Assembly (NCBI GenBank): GCA_017450125.1
Contig: JAFSWZ010000028.1
Location: forward strand, 1-64,000
Direction of reading: 5' to 3'
DNA length: 64,000 nt
Source: Synergistaceae bacterium
Lineage (GTDB): Bacteria; Synergistota; Synergistia; Synergistales; Aminobacteriaceae
The notes below the pieces were generated by a model. That model made no database searches, was not told the origin of the DNA, and saw only the letters and a program-made list of their open reading frames with translations. The position numbers and the translations under genes were made by a program. Position 1 is the first letter of the stretch, and each line of letters starts with the position of its first letter. Shown here in pieces: positions 35,077 through 43,622 of the stretch.

Positions 35077-36322
35077 TGTACTTCTGGAACGCTAACACTC
35101 CGTTGTGCCCGCCGAAGCCGAAGCTGTTGACGAGAAGGCGGTCTACGTTTCTGTTCACGCCCGCGCCGGTGGAGATCGTGATGTCGCATTCAGGGTCAGG
35201 AGTCTCGTAGTTCAGTGTCGGGTGAATGTAGCCTTCCTCGATGGCCTGCATCGACGCGATGACCTCGAGGCCTCCTGCAGCTCCCAAGCAGTGGCCAATC
35301 ATCGACTTCGTTGAAGTAACTGTGATGTTCTTGGCCGCGTCTCCGAAGACTGCATTAATCATTCCGGCTTCCATCTTGTCATTGAGGCCGGTGGATGTCC
35401 CGTGAGCGTTGATGTAGTCCACCTGCTCTGGTGTCCAGCCCGACATCGTTATGGCTTTGCGCGTTGCGTAGGCTGCTCCCTTAGCTTCGGGGTCAGGGGC
35501 GGTAATGTGCCCGGCATCGCAGGAAGTCCCGTAGCCCGTGAACTCCGCGTAAATGTGCGCTCCGCGTGCAAGTGCGTGCTCCAGCTCCTCGAGCACAACT
35601 ACACCTGCACCCTCGCCCATCACGAAGCCGTCCCTGTTCTTGTCGAACGGCCTGCTGGCGTGCTCGGGATCATCGTTGCGGGTTGAGAGTGCCTTCATCG
35701 ACGCGAAGCCTGCAATCGCTATCGTGCGAAGTGCCGCTTCAGTTCCTCCGGCGACAATCACGTCTGCATCATCGCGTATTATTGTGTGGTACGCCTCGCC
35801 CATCGAGTGCAGGGATGTCGCGCACGCCGTAACTACGCAGAGGTTCGGGCCCTTAGCACCGAGAACTATTGCGACGTAGGCCGTGCTCATGTTGCTTATC
35901 ATCATCGGGATGAAGTACGGGCTGACCCTGCGCGAACCCTTCTCCAGCATCGTCTTGAAGTTGTTGAAGGATGTCTCGATTCCTCCCTGACCCGTGCCGA
36001 TGTACACTCCCAGCCTGTAAGGGTCAACGCTCTTCACGTCCAGCCCCGCGTCCTCAACTGCCAGCTTGGCCGCCGCAACCGCGAACTGTATCGCACGGTC
36101 TGACCTACGGGCTTCCTTGCCGGGCATGTAGACGCTCGGGTCAAAGTTCTTTATCTCCGCTCCGAACGTTACGGGACAGTCCCCCAAGTCAAATGTCGTT
36201 ATGCTCGATATTCCGTTCTTGCCGTCCCGCAAGGCCTGCCAGTAATCTTTCTTCCCTAACGCTATCGGGCTTATAGGGCCTAAGCCTGTTACGACGACTC
36301 TGCGCTTGTTGTTGTTTGTCAA
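35069..36322 (-). CDS. fabF: beta-ketoacyl-ACP synthase II
   Basis: 417 residues from TTG 36322. It condenses malonyl-ACP with acyl-ACP. The catalytic Cys lies in VVTACATSLHSMG, with His in NAHGTSTGLND and in the SMIGHCLGAAGG segment. An AGGAG lies ten bases before the TTG. A GTG at 36331 (three codons longer) is only one base after AGGAG, so it is less likely to be used. No fabH gene is seen next to the operon. Translation of rnc overlaps its end. Confidence 0.95.
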   Translation of the reverse strand: MTNNNKRRVVVTGLGPISPIALGKKDYWQALRDGKNGISSITTFDLGDCPVTFGAEIKNFDPSVYMPGKEARRSDRAIQFAVAAAKLAVEDAGLDVKSVDPYRLGVYIGTGQGGIETSFNNFKTMLEKGSRRVSPYFIPMMISNMSTAYVAIVLGAKGPNLCVVTACATSLHSMGEAYHTIIRDDADVIVAGGTEAALRTIAIAGFASMKALSTRNDDPEHASRPFDKNRDGFVMGEGAGVVVLEELEHALARGAHIYAEFTGYGTSCDAGHITAPDPEAKGAAYATRKAITMSGWTPEQVDYINAHGTSTGLNDKMEAGMINAVFGDAAKNITVTSTKSMIGHCLGAAGGLEVIASMQAIEEGYIHPTLNYETPDPECDITISTGAGVNRNVDRLLVNSFGFGGHNGVLAFQKYND

Positions 36323-36343
36323 GAATTTCACGCTCCTCTATAC

Positions 36344-36378
36344 AAAACAGGGGGACAGAACAATAGAGCTCTTCCCCC
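36344..36378 (-). terminator. hairpin with T tail between acpP and fabF (possible attenuator)
   Basis: On the minus strand GGGGGAAG (36378-36371) pairs mainly through GGGGG with CCCCC (36354-36350), followed by TGTTTTG. It could stop part of the transcripts after acpP. Confidence 0.45.
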
Positions 36379-36407
36379 ACAAAAATGCCAGGTTAATTGC
36401 TGCCTGA

Positions 36408-36668
36408 TTAGTCCTCCACGCCGAGTTTCTTGAGCGTGTAATCCATTGCCTCGCCGACTGATGTCAGCTTCTCGGCCTCCTCGTCAGGAATATCGATCTC
36501 GAACTCTTCCTCGATTCCCATGATGAGCTCCACTATGTCCAGCGAGTCAGCTCCCAGATCCTCGACAAAGTTCTTCTCGGGGGTTACCTGGTCTTCCTCA
36601 ACCTTGAGACGGTCGGACACTATAAACTTCAGCTTTGCTACAGCCTCTTCCTTTGTGATTGTCGCCAT
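36408..36668 (-). CDS. acpP: acyl carrier protein
   Basis: 86 residues. It carries growing acyl chains on a 4'-phosphopantetheine attached to the Ser of the [12 protein letters not shown] motif. The protein is strongly acidic, as expected. The start is ATG 36668, seven bases after a perfect GGAGGTG ribosome site, the strongest in the operon; a GTG three codons earlier overlaps that site. It lies between fabG and fabF. Confidence 0.97.
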   Translation of the reverse strand: MATITKEEAVAKLKFIVSDRLKVEEDQVTPEKNFVEDLGADSLDIVELIMGIEEEFEIDIPDEEAEKLTSVGEAMDYTLKKLGVED

Positions 36669-36711
36669 GTTGTTCACCTCCTCCGTTAAGATGCTTTACG
36701 TGCATATATAA

Positions 36712-37443
36712 TTAGCACATTGTCATTCCCCCGTCAACTGCGAGGGTTGTGCCGGTGATGTATCCGTTCTCTTCGCGCGCAAAGAACGCAACTGCTCTCG
36801 CTACGTCCTCAGGGCTTCCGATTCTTCCTGCAGGTATCGTCTTCAGGATGCTGTCCTTCACGTCGGGCTTGAGGACTGCCGTCATGTCCGTCTCGATGAA
36901 GCCGGGTGCTACTGCGTTAGCCGTGATGCCTCTTGCCGCGTACTCGCGTGCTACGGACTTCGTGAAGCCGATTATCCCCGCCTTTGAGGCCGCGTAGTTC
37001 GCCTGTCCTGCGTTGCCGGTGATTCCGACGACCGACGCGATGTTGATGATTCGTCCGTAACGTGCTTTCGCCATGTCGCGGATTGCCGCCTGAGTGCAGA
37101 AGAAGCAGGAGTTCAGGTTCGCGCTGATTACTGCCTGCCAGTCTTCGGACTTCATCCTCATCAAGAGATTATCGCGCGTAATCCCTGCGTTATTCACAAG
37201 GACGCTCACCGTGCCCATAGAGGCCTTGACCTCCGCGAACAATCTTGCGACTTCCTCCTGACTGCTGACATCTGCCTTGAAGGCCGCTGCCTTTACGCCG
37301 AGCGACTGTATTTCTGTGCAGAGAGCTTCCGCCGGTTCTGCGCTCCTGTTGTAGTTCACTGCAACGTCAAAGCCGTTCCGGCCAAGTTCGAGAGCTATTG
37401 CTCTGCCTATGCCGCGTGATGAACCTGTAACTAGTGCAAGCAT
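36712..37443 (-). CDS. fabG: 3-oxoacyl-ACP reductase
   Basis: 243 residues. It is the NADPH-dependent reductase of fatty-acid elongation. N-terminal ALVTGSSRGIGRAIA is the cofactor loop; the catalytic Ser-Tyr-Lys set is in INIASVVG and ANYAASKAGIIGF. The PGFIETDM segment after the active site is typical of FabG. The start is ATG 37443, ten bases after GGAGG and 13 bases inside the end of fabD. The longer frame upstream has no ribosome site. Confidence 0.96.
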   Translation of the reverse strand: MLALVTGSSRGIGRAIALELGRNGFDVAVNYNRSAEPAEALCTEIQSLGVKAAAFKADVSSQEEVARLFAEVKASMGTVSVLVNNAGITRDNLLMRMKSEDWQAVISANLNSCFFCTQAAIRDMAKARYGRIINIASVVGITGNAGQANYAASKAGIIGFTKSVAREYAARGITANAVAPGFIETDMTAVLKPDVKDSILKTIPAGRIGSPEDVARAVAFFAREENGYITGTTLAVDGGMTMC

Positions 37444-38369
37444 TCCCGAATTGCCTCCAGTGCCTGCGGTGTTCCGCCCGACTTGACGGCCGCGCCCTTC
37501 TTGCAACGTTTGATGAGGCCTGCAATCACTTCGCCCGGCCCGAGCTCGTAGTACTCAGTTATCCCGAGAGTGTCAGCCATGTACAGCACCGAGCCTTCCC
37601 ACAGCACAGGGCTGAAGGTCTGGCGGTAAAGCGAGTCGCGAATCTCTTCGGGTGTCTTTACGGTGCTTGCTGATACGTTAGCGATAATATCATACTTTGC
37701 GGGATTCCACGAAACTTTTTCGAACTCAGCACGCAATTTTTCTGCGGCAGGCTTCATGAATTTGCTGTGGAACGGTGCAGAGACGTTGAGCTTGACTATG
37801 CGCTTCGCCTTGTAGGTCTTTGCTTCGGCTATGGCTTTGTCGATGTACTCGCTCAGTCCTGAGATAACGACCTGCCCCGGAGAGTTGAAGTTTGCGGGTG
37901 AGATTTCGCCGTTCGGAGCTACACCTTCGCACAGAGCCTTCACGCCCTCAGCGTCCAGCCCAAGAACCGCCGCCATTGCGCCCGTACCTGCGGGGACTGC
38001 CTCCTGCATGAACGTTCCGCGTGAGCGCACGAGCCTCACCGCATCAGCGAACGACAGCACTCCCGCCGCGACAAGAGCAGTGTACTCACCGAGACTGTGT
38101 CCGGCGGCACACGCAGGGGCTAACTCTGCTCCCAGTTCTGTCGTCAGTGCACGGAGAGCCGCGATGCTCACGGTCATTATTGCGGGCTGTGCGTTCATCG
38201 TGAGGGTAAGCTCGTCTTCAGGGCCCTCGAAGATCAGGCGCGTGAGGTGTGAGGACAATGCATCATCTGCTTCCTCAAAGACCGCCTTAGCAGAAGGGAA
38301 GGCATCGAACAATTCGCGTCCCATTCCGACGGTCTGCGAGCCCTGACCGGGAAACACAAGAGCATACAT
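37431..38369 (-). CDS. fabD: malonyl-CoA-ACP transacylase
   Basis: 312 residues. It moves malonyl from CoA to ACP. FPGQGSQTVGMGREL at the N-terminus and the nucleophile elbow GHSLGEYTALV are diagnostic; the His partner is in NVSAPFHSKFM. It starts one base after the fabK stop codon and overlaps fabG by 13 bases. All neighbours act in the same pathway. Confidence 0.97.
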   Translation of the reverse strand: MYALVFPGQGSQTVGMGRELFDAFPSAKAVFEEADDALSSHLTRLIFEGPEDELTLTMNAQPAIMTVSIAALRALTTELGAELAPACAAGHSLGEYTALVAAGVLSFADAVRLVRSRGTFMQEAVPAGTGAMAAVLGLDAEGVKALCEGVAPNGEISPANFNSPGQVVISGLSEYIDKAIAEAKTYKAKRIVKLNVSAPFHSKFMKPAAEKLRAEFEKVSWNPAKYDIIANVSASTVKTPEEIRDSLYRQTFSPVLWEGSVLYMADTLGITEYYELGPGEVIAGLIKRCKKGAAVKSGGTPQALEAIRECLH

Positions 38370-39329
38370 TTACGCCTTCACCTCCCCGACACGTGAGAGA
38401 ACCTTCTCTGCCTCAGCAAACATATTCTCGATGATTGTTTTTGCGGGAAGAATCTCGTTGACCATTGCGGCACTCTGACCGCTCATCAGCGAGCCCCAGT
38501 CCGCGTCGCCGTCAACAACTGCCGCACGGAGCTTGCCTGTGCCCAGAGCCTCGATCTCGCTGGCGGGCGCACGTTCTGCCTCTAACCTCTCGAACTCTGC
38601 AGTGAGCTTGTTGCGCAGACACCTAACGGGATGCCCCAGCGACTGGCCGGTTATCGCGGTGCTTCTGTCTTTGGCGGCCAAGACTGCCTTCTTGTAGTTC
38701 ATGTGCACGGTGCATTCATCACAGCAGATGAAGCGCGTACCCACCTGCACTCCCTCAGCACCGAGAGCAAACGCCGCGACAACTCCCCTGCCGTCGGCGA
38801 CTCCTCCTGCGCACACAACAGGAATCTTCACCGCCTGCGCAATCTGCGGGGTAAGAACCATCGTAGTGAGTTCTCCGATGTGCCCGCCTGCTTCCATGCC
38901 CTCAGCTACAACTGCGTCTGCTCCCTGCTTCTCGACGCGGCGTGCCTGAGTTACCGACGCAACTACGGGAATCACAATCGTTCCGAGAGGCTTCAGGCGT
39001 TCGAGGACTTTGCCGGGACTTCCTGCACCTGTCGTTACGACCGGGACTCTCTGTCGCGCGGCAACTTCCAGCGCGGCTTCTGCTGTCGGGCTCATCAGCA
39101 TAATGTTCAGGCCGAAAGGTCTGCCCGGCTCAATCATGCTCTTTGCCTTGATGATCTCCTGCTCCAGAATCTCAGGCGGAGTGTTGGCGGCGGCGATTAC
39201 CCCGAGACCTCCTCCGTTGCTGACAGCTGAAGCTAGCTCGGCGTTAGCTACCCACGCCATTCCTCCCTGAATTATGGGATACTTTGTGCCCAGTAACTTG
39301 CACACCCTGTTATCTTCTCTAAGTAACAT
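38370..39329 (-). CDS. fabK: enoyl-ACP reductase II (FMN-dependent)
   Basis: 319 residues. It is the flavoprotein alternative to FabI and does the last reduction of each elongation cycle. IIQGGMAWVANAELASAVSNGG at the N-terminus (partly quoted) and the flavin-binding CAGGVADGRGV and GAEGVQVGTRFI segments match FabK of the nitronate-monooxygenase superfamily. No fabI is seen. FabK enzymes are usually insensitive to triclosan, so this host probably is as well. Confidence 0.95.
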   Translation of the reverse strand: MLLREDNRVCKLLGTKYPIIQGGMAWVANAELASAVSNGGGLGVIAAANTPPEILEQEIIKAKSMIEPGRPFGLNIMLMSPTAEAALEVAARQRVPVVTTGAGSPGKVLERLKPLGTIVIPVVASVTQARRVEKQGADAVVAEGMEAGGHIGELTTMVLTPQIAQAVKIPVVCAGGVADGRGVVAAFALGAEGVQVGTRFICCDECTVHMNYKKAVLAAKDRSTAITGQSLGHPVRCLRNKLTAEFERLEAERAPASEIEALGTGKLRAAVVDGDADWGSLMSGQSAAMVNEILPAKTIIENMFAEAEKVLSRVGEVKA

Positions 39330-39342
39330 CTGTTCACCCTCT

Positions 39343-40338
39343 CTAGATTTCTCGGTTTATTTGTGCTGTGCCGTCTTCCTCGATGAACTTTCGGGCGGCG
39401 GATATTGCGCTGACTATCGCGGGAGACTTCGAGCGTCCGTGTGCTTTGAGGACTGCTCCTTTAACTCCGAGCAAAGGAGTCCCGCCGTATTTCTCGTAGT
39501 TGAAGCGCGCAAGGAGTCGCTTAACGGTCGGATAGAGGAAAGCCATTCCCATTTTAGCCATGAATGACCTGCGGACTTCGTCAGTCAGCATAGACTTCAA
39601 GCTGTGTATCATTCCCTCGCCGAGCTTCAGGGCAATGTTGCCGTTGAAGCCGTCGCACACAATAACATCAGCCTTCCCGAAGAATACTTCATTGCCCTCG
39701 ATGTACCCGCCGAAGTTGAGGCTGTTCTTGTTCGCCATGAGTTCACGTGCGGCAAGGACTGTATCATCACCCTTGATGTCCTCGCTTCCGTTGGAGAGCA
39801 GCTTAACTTCCGGGCTGTCGACACCGAGAATCTTCCGCGAGTACACGCTTCCCATTAGGGCGAACTGCAGCAGGTTTTCCGGCTTGCACCTGACCGTAGC
39901 TCCGACATCGAGCATGAATGAAGGTTTCTCGATTGACGGCACAGGTATTCCGAGCGCGGGTCTGTCGATGCCGTCGATTCTTCCGACAACGAGGACACCT
40001 CCAGCGACGATCGCGCCCGTGCTCCCTGCAGACACACAGCCCTGCGCGTCTCCGCGTCTCACCATCTCCATAGCGACACGCAGAGAAGAATCCTTCTTCT
40101 TCCTGATGGCATTAGCCGGGTGTTCGTCGGGGTCAATTATCTCCGATGCGTGCTCGATTCGTATTCGCGGGTGAGAACATCCGCAGGCCTTGATGCGCTC
40201 GGTGTCGCCCGTAAGAACTATCTCTATGTCGTCGAACTTCCTGCAGGCCTCGAGTGCTCCGGCGCAGATTTCGGCGGGTGCGTTGTCGCCTCCCATCGCG
40301 TCAAGGGCAATCGTGATTGTGTTGTTCAAGTCGTTCAC
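39343..40338 (-). CDS. plsX: phosphate acyltransferase PlsX
   Basis: 331 residues. It makes acyl-phosphate from acyl-ACP for phospholipid synthesis. ITIALDAMGGDNAP at the N-terminus and AGSTGAIVAGG in the middle are typical, with CDGFNGNIALKL toward the end. It lies 6 bases after fapR and 13 before fabK, the common fapR-plsX-fab order known from Firmicutes. The next step (PlsY) is not in this window. Confidence 0.96.
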   Translation of the reverse strand: MNDLNNTITIALDAMGGDNAPAEICAGALEACRKFDDIEIVLTGDTERIKACGCSHPRIRIEHASEIIDPDEHPANAIRKKKDSSLRVAMEMVRRGDAQGCVSAGSTGAIVAGGVLVVGRIDGIDRPALGIPVPSIEKPSFMLDVGATVRCKPENLLQFALMGSVYSRKILGVDSPEVKLLSNGSEDIKGDDTVLAARELMANKNSLNFGGYIEGNEVFFGKADVIVCDGFNGNIALKLGEGMIHSLKSMLTDEVRRSFMAKMGMAFLYPTVKRLLARFNYEKYGGTPLLGVKGAVLKAHGRSKSPAIVSAISAARKFIEEDGTAQINREI

Positions 40339-40344
40339 CTCCCC

Positions 40345-40896
40345 TCATGCCAAGACTTCTATGATGAATCTTCCTACGAAAATTTCTTTGTCGCCGACCC
40401 GCGTCCTTACGCTGACGATTTTACGCCCCTCGTGGTTCACGCCTACTTTTGCCCGCGCAATAAGAATGTCCCCGACGCGCGCATGTCCCTTGTACTCTCC
40501 GCGCATAGAGTCGATGATCGCATCTGCGGCCTTTATCGCGGCAACAGCTATTGAGCTGGCCTGTGAGTAGATGTAGTTGTCGCTCACAATGTCCGTGAAC
40601 CTGAACGCCATATCTTTAGCGGTGCGAAGTATAGACAGTGCCCACTTGTCCGGCTCAAGCTCGAGGAGTTCGCCGATGACTTCAGAGGGGCTGAGGGACT
40701 GGAGCTTGCTGACGGCGTTCTGTGCCATTGTGCGGAGACGTTCGCGGAGTTCGGGGATGCCCATCATGGCACGGTCAAGCCTGACTGTCGAGATGCTGAC
40801 ACCCAGACGCGAAGCTAATTCGCTGTCCGTAATCATCGGGCTGTCAGCGAGTATCTCTGTTATTTTGTCGTGGCGTGATTGCCGGGAGTTTAGCAC
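40345..40896 (-). CDS. fapR: FapR-family repressor of fatty-acid and phospholipid synthesis
   Basis: 183 residues. The N-terminal helix-turn-helix (ITDSELASRLGVSISTVRLDR) and the linker MMGIPELRERLR match FapR. The C-terminal hot-dog domain (about 90-180) senses malonyl-CoA in known members. The start is GTG at 40896; no clear ribosome site precedes it. A 17-base FapR-like palindrome overlaps this start codon, implying autoregulation and control of the whole plsX-fab operon by malonyl-CoA. Confidence 0.9.
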   Translation of the reverse strand: MLNSRQSRHDKITEILADSPMITDSELASRLGVSISTVRLDRAMMGIPELRERLRTMAQNAVSKLQSLSPSEVIGELLELEPDKWALSILRTAKDMAFRFTDIVSDNYIYSQASSIAVAAIKAADAIIDSMRGEYKGHARVGDILIARAKVGVNHEGRKIVSVRTRVGDKEIFVGRFIIEVLA

Positions 40897-40906
40897 CTAG
40901 TCTTAA
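40890..40906. promoter_or_regulatory. candidate FapR operator
   Basis: TTAGCACCTAGTCTTAA is an imperfect palindrome (TTAGCAC / GTCTTAA) close to the known FapR site pattern TTAGTACC-N-GGTACTAA type. It covers the fapR start codon. Confidence 0.55.
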
Positions 40907-40968
40907 TACCTCATTACAATTTGGAATGCGTGAAAGTATATTGTGTGAACGTGATTACGTCAAGGCAC

Positions 40969-40999
40969 AAAAAATCCCTTCCCCCGAATCAGGGAAGGG
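40969..40999 (-). terminator. terminator after the dha operon SDR gene
   Basis: On the minus strand CCCTTCCC (40999-40992) pairs with GGGAAGGG (40983-40976), followed by six T (40974-40969). Confidence 0.85.
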
Positions 41000-41015
41000 G
41001 CAGGCATGTAGCTTA

Positions 41016-41774
41016 TTACCTGGCGTTATATCCGCCGTCAATCGTTAAAACAGTTCCCGTGAGAAACTCATTTTCAGGGGAGGCAAGGAAAAATATCCCG
41101 TTGGCTATGTCTTCTACTCTTCCCAGCCTGTTCATGGGATGAATCGCCTCTATGCCTGATACGTCATAAGTTCCTGCATCGATAGCATTCTGGAGAATAT
41201 CCGTCTTGATGGCTCCGGGTGCTACTGCGTTTACACGTATTCCGTGCTGTGCGTAATCGATGGCTGCTCCCTTAGTCAGACCTACCACAGCATGTTTTGA
41301 AGCGCAGTATTGCGCGGTAGCGTACAGCCCGTTAAGCCCGGCAATGGAGGCTAAGTTCACGATTGCTCCGCCACCTGTCTTGAGCATCTCTATTATGGCG
41401 TACTTCATTCCGTAATAGACACCCATCACGTTAATATCCAGCATCTTCCTGAAATCATCAGACTCTGTCTCCGCAAGTACAGCATTGCCTAATGAGACTC
41501 CCGAGTTGTTGACCATAACATCCAGCTTCCCGTACTTGGCGACGGTTTCCCTGATTACATCACGTACTTGTTCTTCGTTCGTAACATCAAGTACCCTGAA
41601 ATCTACGTCGAAGCCTTTAGCCTTAAACTCGTTCCTGATGCCGGCTTCTTTCCTCGCATCACGGCTCGTAACAACAACGATATAGCCGTTCTCCGCAAAC
41701 TTCATAGCAGTTGCTTTGCCTATGCCTGTTGTTCCGCCTGTGATGATTACCGTTTTCCTTGACTGGGCTTCCAT
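41016..41774 (-). CDS. short-chain dehydrogenase/reductase (classical SDR)
   Basis: 252 residues. The cofactor loop is IITGGTTGIGKATA; the catalytic Ser-Tyr-Lys set is in VNLASIAG and AQYCASKHAVVG, and NNSGVSLG is the structural Asn-Asn-x-G motif. No acidic residue is seen at the end of the second strand (VVVTSRDARK), so NADPH is possible. AGGAGG lies 5 bases before the ATG. It is the last gene of dhaL-dhaM-dhaK-flavoprotein-SDR. It might oxidise a polyol to dihydroxyacetone, or act on the flavoprotein substrate; neither is shown. Confidence 0.85.
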   Translation of the reverse strand: MEAQSRKTVIITGGTTGIGKATAMKFAENGYIVVVTSRDARKEAGIRNEFKAKGFDVDFRVLDVTNEEQVRDVIRETVAKYGKLDVMVNNSGVSLGNAVLAETESDDFRKMLDINVMGVYYGMKYAIIEMLKTGGGAIVNLASIAGLNGLYATAQYCASKHAVVGLTKGAAIDYAQHGIRVNAVAPGAIKTDILQNAIDAGTYDVSGIEAIHPMNRLGRVEDIANGIFFLASPENEFLTGTVLTIDGGYNAR

Positions 41775-41789
41775 CTTGTCCTCCTTAAT

Positions 41790-43610
41790 TCACTTGGCCA
41801 GGTCCGACATGATTACATCGGCAGCGTAGATCCCCGAACCGAACGCAAGACCCACAGCCGTGCCCTCAACCTGATAATACGGCTGGCAGTACAGAGACCC
41901 CGCATCAACTCCTGCGGCGTAAAGTCCCTTCACCGGCGTTAAGTCCTTGTGCAGAACACGAAGTGATGAATCCGTGCGCAGTCCTCCGAGCGTTCCCCAC
42001 GCTGAGGGCTCGTACTCCACAACGTAGAACGGTGCTTTAGCTACGGGTTTGAGGAACGTGGGATTCTTGAAGTACTCCTCGTCCTTTCCGGCCTCGCAAT
42101 ATGCGTTGTAGGTCTTCACTGTATCGGCGAGCTTGTCCATGTTGAAGAACTTTGCGCATTCCTCGATTGTGTCAGCCTTGACCGCCCAACCCTGAGCTAC
42201 AGCCTTTGCGAGGTCTTCAGGCAACGTCTTAAGCACAACGCCTTTAGCCGTCATTGTTCCGACGTACCAATCTTCAGGATTCCCTAAGTACTCGAACAGT
42301 CCGACGGTGCTCACTGCATCAACAAACGCTTGATCAACAACAGCATAGAACTTCCCTGCGCGAAGGACAGCTTCTCCTCCGACAGAGAGAGGCTGATTAG
42401 CCATGTAGTATTCATTGAAGAAACGCTCACCGTTCGGGTCAACAAGAAGCCCGCCGTAAATTCCGATGGTCATTGCGCCGTTCGACCTCTGCCAGCCGCC
42501 GCCCTTCTTATTCGAGCCGCCGAACTCGTTGGAGATCATCGCAAAGCTGCTCTCTTCCTCCATGCCGCCAGCTTCCTTGCCCATTCTCAGGCCGTCGCCG
42601 GTTGATAACGTGTTGCCGAGAGGGTTGACCGTAATATCTCCCCAGTGCTCGCGGATAAGGCTCTGGTTTCCGAGATAGCCGCCAGTCGCAAGAAGTACTG
42701 CCTCAGCCTTGATGTTGAGGGTGCTTCCGTCGGACTTGCGCGCCTGTACTCCCTTAACCTCACCGTTCTCCATGATGAGGGATTCGCCGGTGGTCTCGCA
42801 CATGAGCCGTCCTCCTGCTTTGGTGTACGCGTCAACGATGAAGCCCGGCCTGTCCGCCTTCTGTCCCTTGTAGCCATGACGCGAGCGGTAACCTGCTCCG
42901 TAATTGTCCGGGCGCAGGAACATCTCCATTCCCGTGCTGAGCTGGAGCTCTACTGCCTCGCCCGTGCGCGCAAGAACTCTGCGGAGTAATCTGCTGTCGC
43001 TCGTGAGGTACGCATCATCAGTGAGGTCGTTGAACAGCATCTCGTCGGTAACAGTTACGCCTTCCGCCTTCTGAATGCTGGTGTTAGTAGCCATCGGGCC
43101 GCCGCAGTTCCAGCCGTTAGCGACTCCTATTGTCGCACCCTTCTCGATGACAAGGACATCAACACCGTTGCGCGCGAGCTTTATTGCTGCCATCATTCCT
43201 GCAGCTCCTCCGCCGACTACTACGACTTTTGCGGAGTCTTCATTCACGATGCCTTCTCCTGCTTTGGCTTCGGCCTTCTTGTAATCGTCAGGGTTCAGAC
43301 CCGCGAGCACCAGAGCTTTCGTTACGGCTTCCTTTATCGCGTCAGATGTCATCGTAGCTCCGCTTACTCCGTCAACGTTCACGGACTGATTCGCGACGAT
43401 TGCGGCAGGGACTCTCTCGGCGGCGGGTTCGTAGATGCCCGGAGTCTCTCCGTGTTCGCCGAGCTCAACGCTGAGAATCTTTCCGCCCTCTATCGTAACT
43501 TTCACGTGAACATCTCCTGCCTTGCCTGTGCCGACGGCTTCATAGACCTCTGCACACGCAGGAACAGAGAGCATAACGACAGCCAATAACGCAAGAATAA
43601 CCTTCTTCAT
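41790..43610 (-). CDS. periplasmic FMN/FAD flavoprotein of the fumarate reductase family, substrate unknown
   Basis: 606 residues. A signal peptide (MKKVILALLAVVMLSVPACA) precedes an FMN-binding domain (about 22-95) with D-G-V-S-G-A-T-M-T-S, where a Thr near residue 86 would hold FMN covalently. The FAD domain begins VVVVGGGAAGMMAAIKLA near 128. Segments that hold catalysis in fumarate reductases are changed. After ERFFNE the catalytic Arg of a T-T-R-D motif is missing (Y-Y-M-A-N-Q). The H-H-T-M-G-G His is replaced (S-A-W-G-T-L-G-G near 538). The Arg of G-A-N-R-L-G-G is replaced (Q-P-Y-Y-Q-V-E-G near 577). It probably reduces a non-dicarboxylate electron acceptor. GAGGTG lies 5 bases before ATG, 12 bases after dhaK. 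Confidence 0.88.
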   Translation of the reverse strand: MKKVILALLAVVMLSVPACAEVYEAVGTGKAGDVHVKVTIEGGKILSVELGEHGETPGIYEPAAERVPAAIVANQSVNVDGVSGATMTSDAIKEAVTKALVLAGLNPDDYKKAEAKAGEGIVNEDSAKVVVVGGGAAGMMAAIKLARNGVDVLVIEKGATIGVANGWNCGGPMATNTSIQKAEGVTVTDEMLFNDLTDDAYLTSDSRLLRRVLARTGEAVELQLSTGMEMFLRPDNYGAGYRSRHGYKGQKADRPGFIVDAYTKAGGRLMCETTGESLIMENGEVKGVQARKSDGSTLNIKAEAVLLATGGYLGNQSLIREHWGDITVNPLGNTLSTGDGLRMGKEAGGMEEESSFAMISNEFGGSNKKGGGWQRSNGAMTIGIYGGLLVDPNGERFFNEYYMANQPLSVGGEAVLRAGKFYAVVDQAFVDAVSTVGLFEYLGNPEDWYVGTMTAKGVVLKTLPEDLAKAVAQGWAVKADTIEECAKFFNMDKLADTVKTYNAYCEAGKDEEYFKNPTFLKPVAKAPFYVVEYEPSAWGTLGGLRTDSSLRVLHKDLTPVKGLYAAGVDAGSLYCQPYYQVEGTAVGLAFGSGIYAADVIMSDLAK

Positions 43611-43622
43611 GATTGCACCTCA

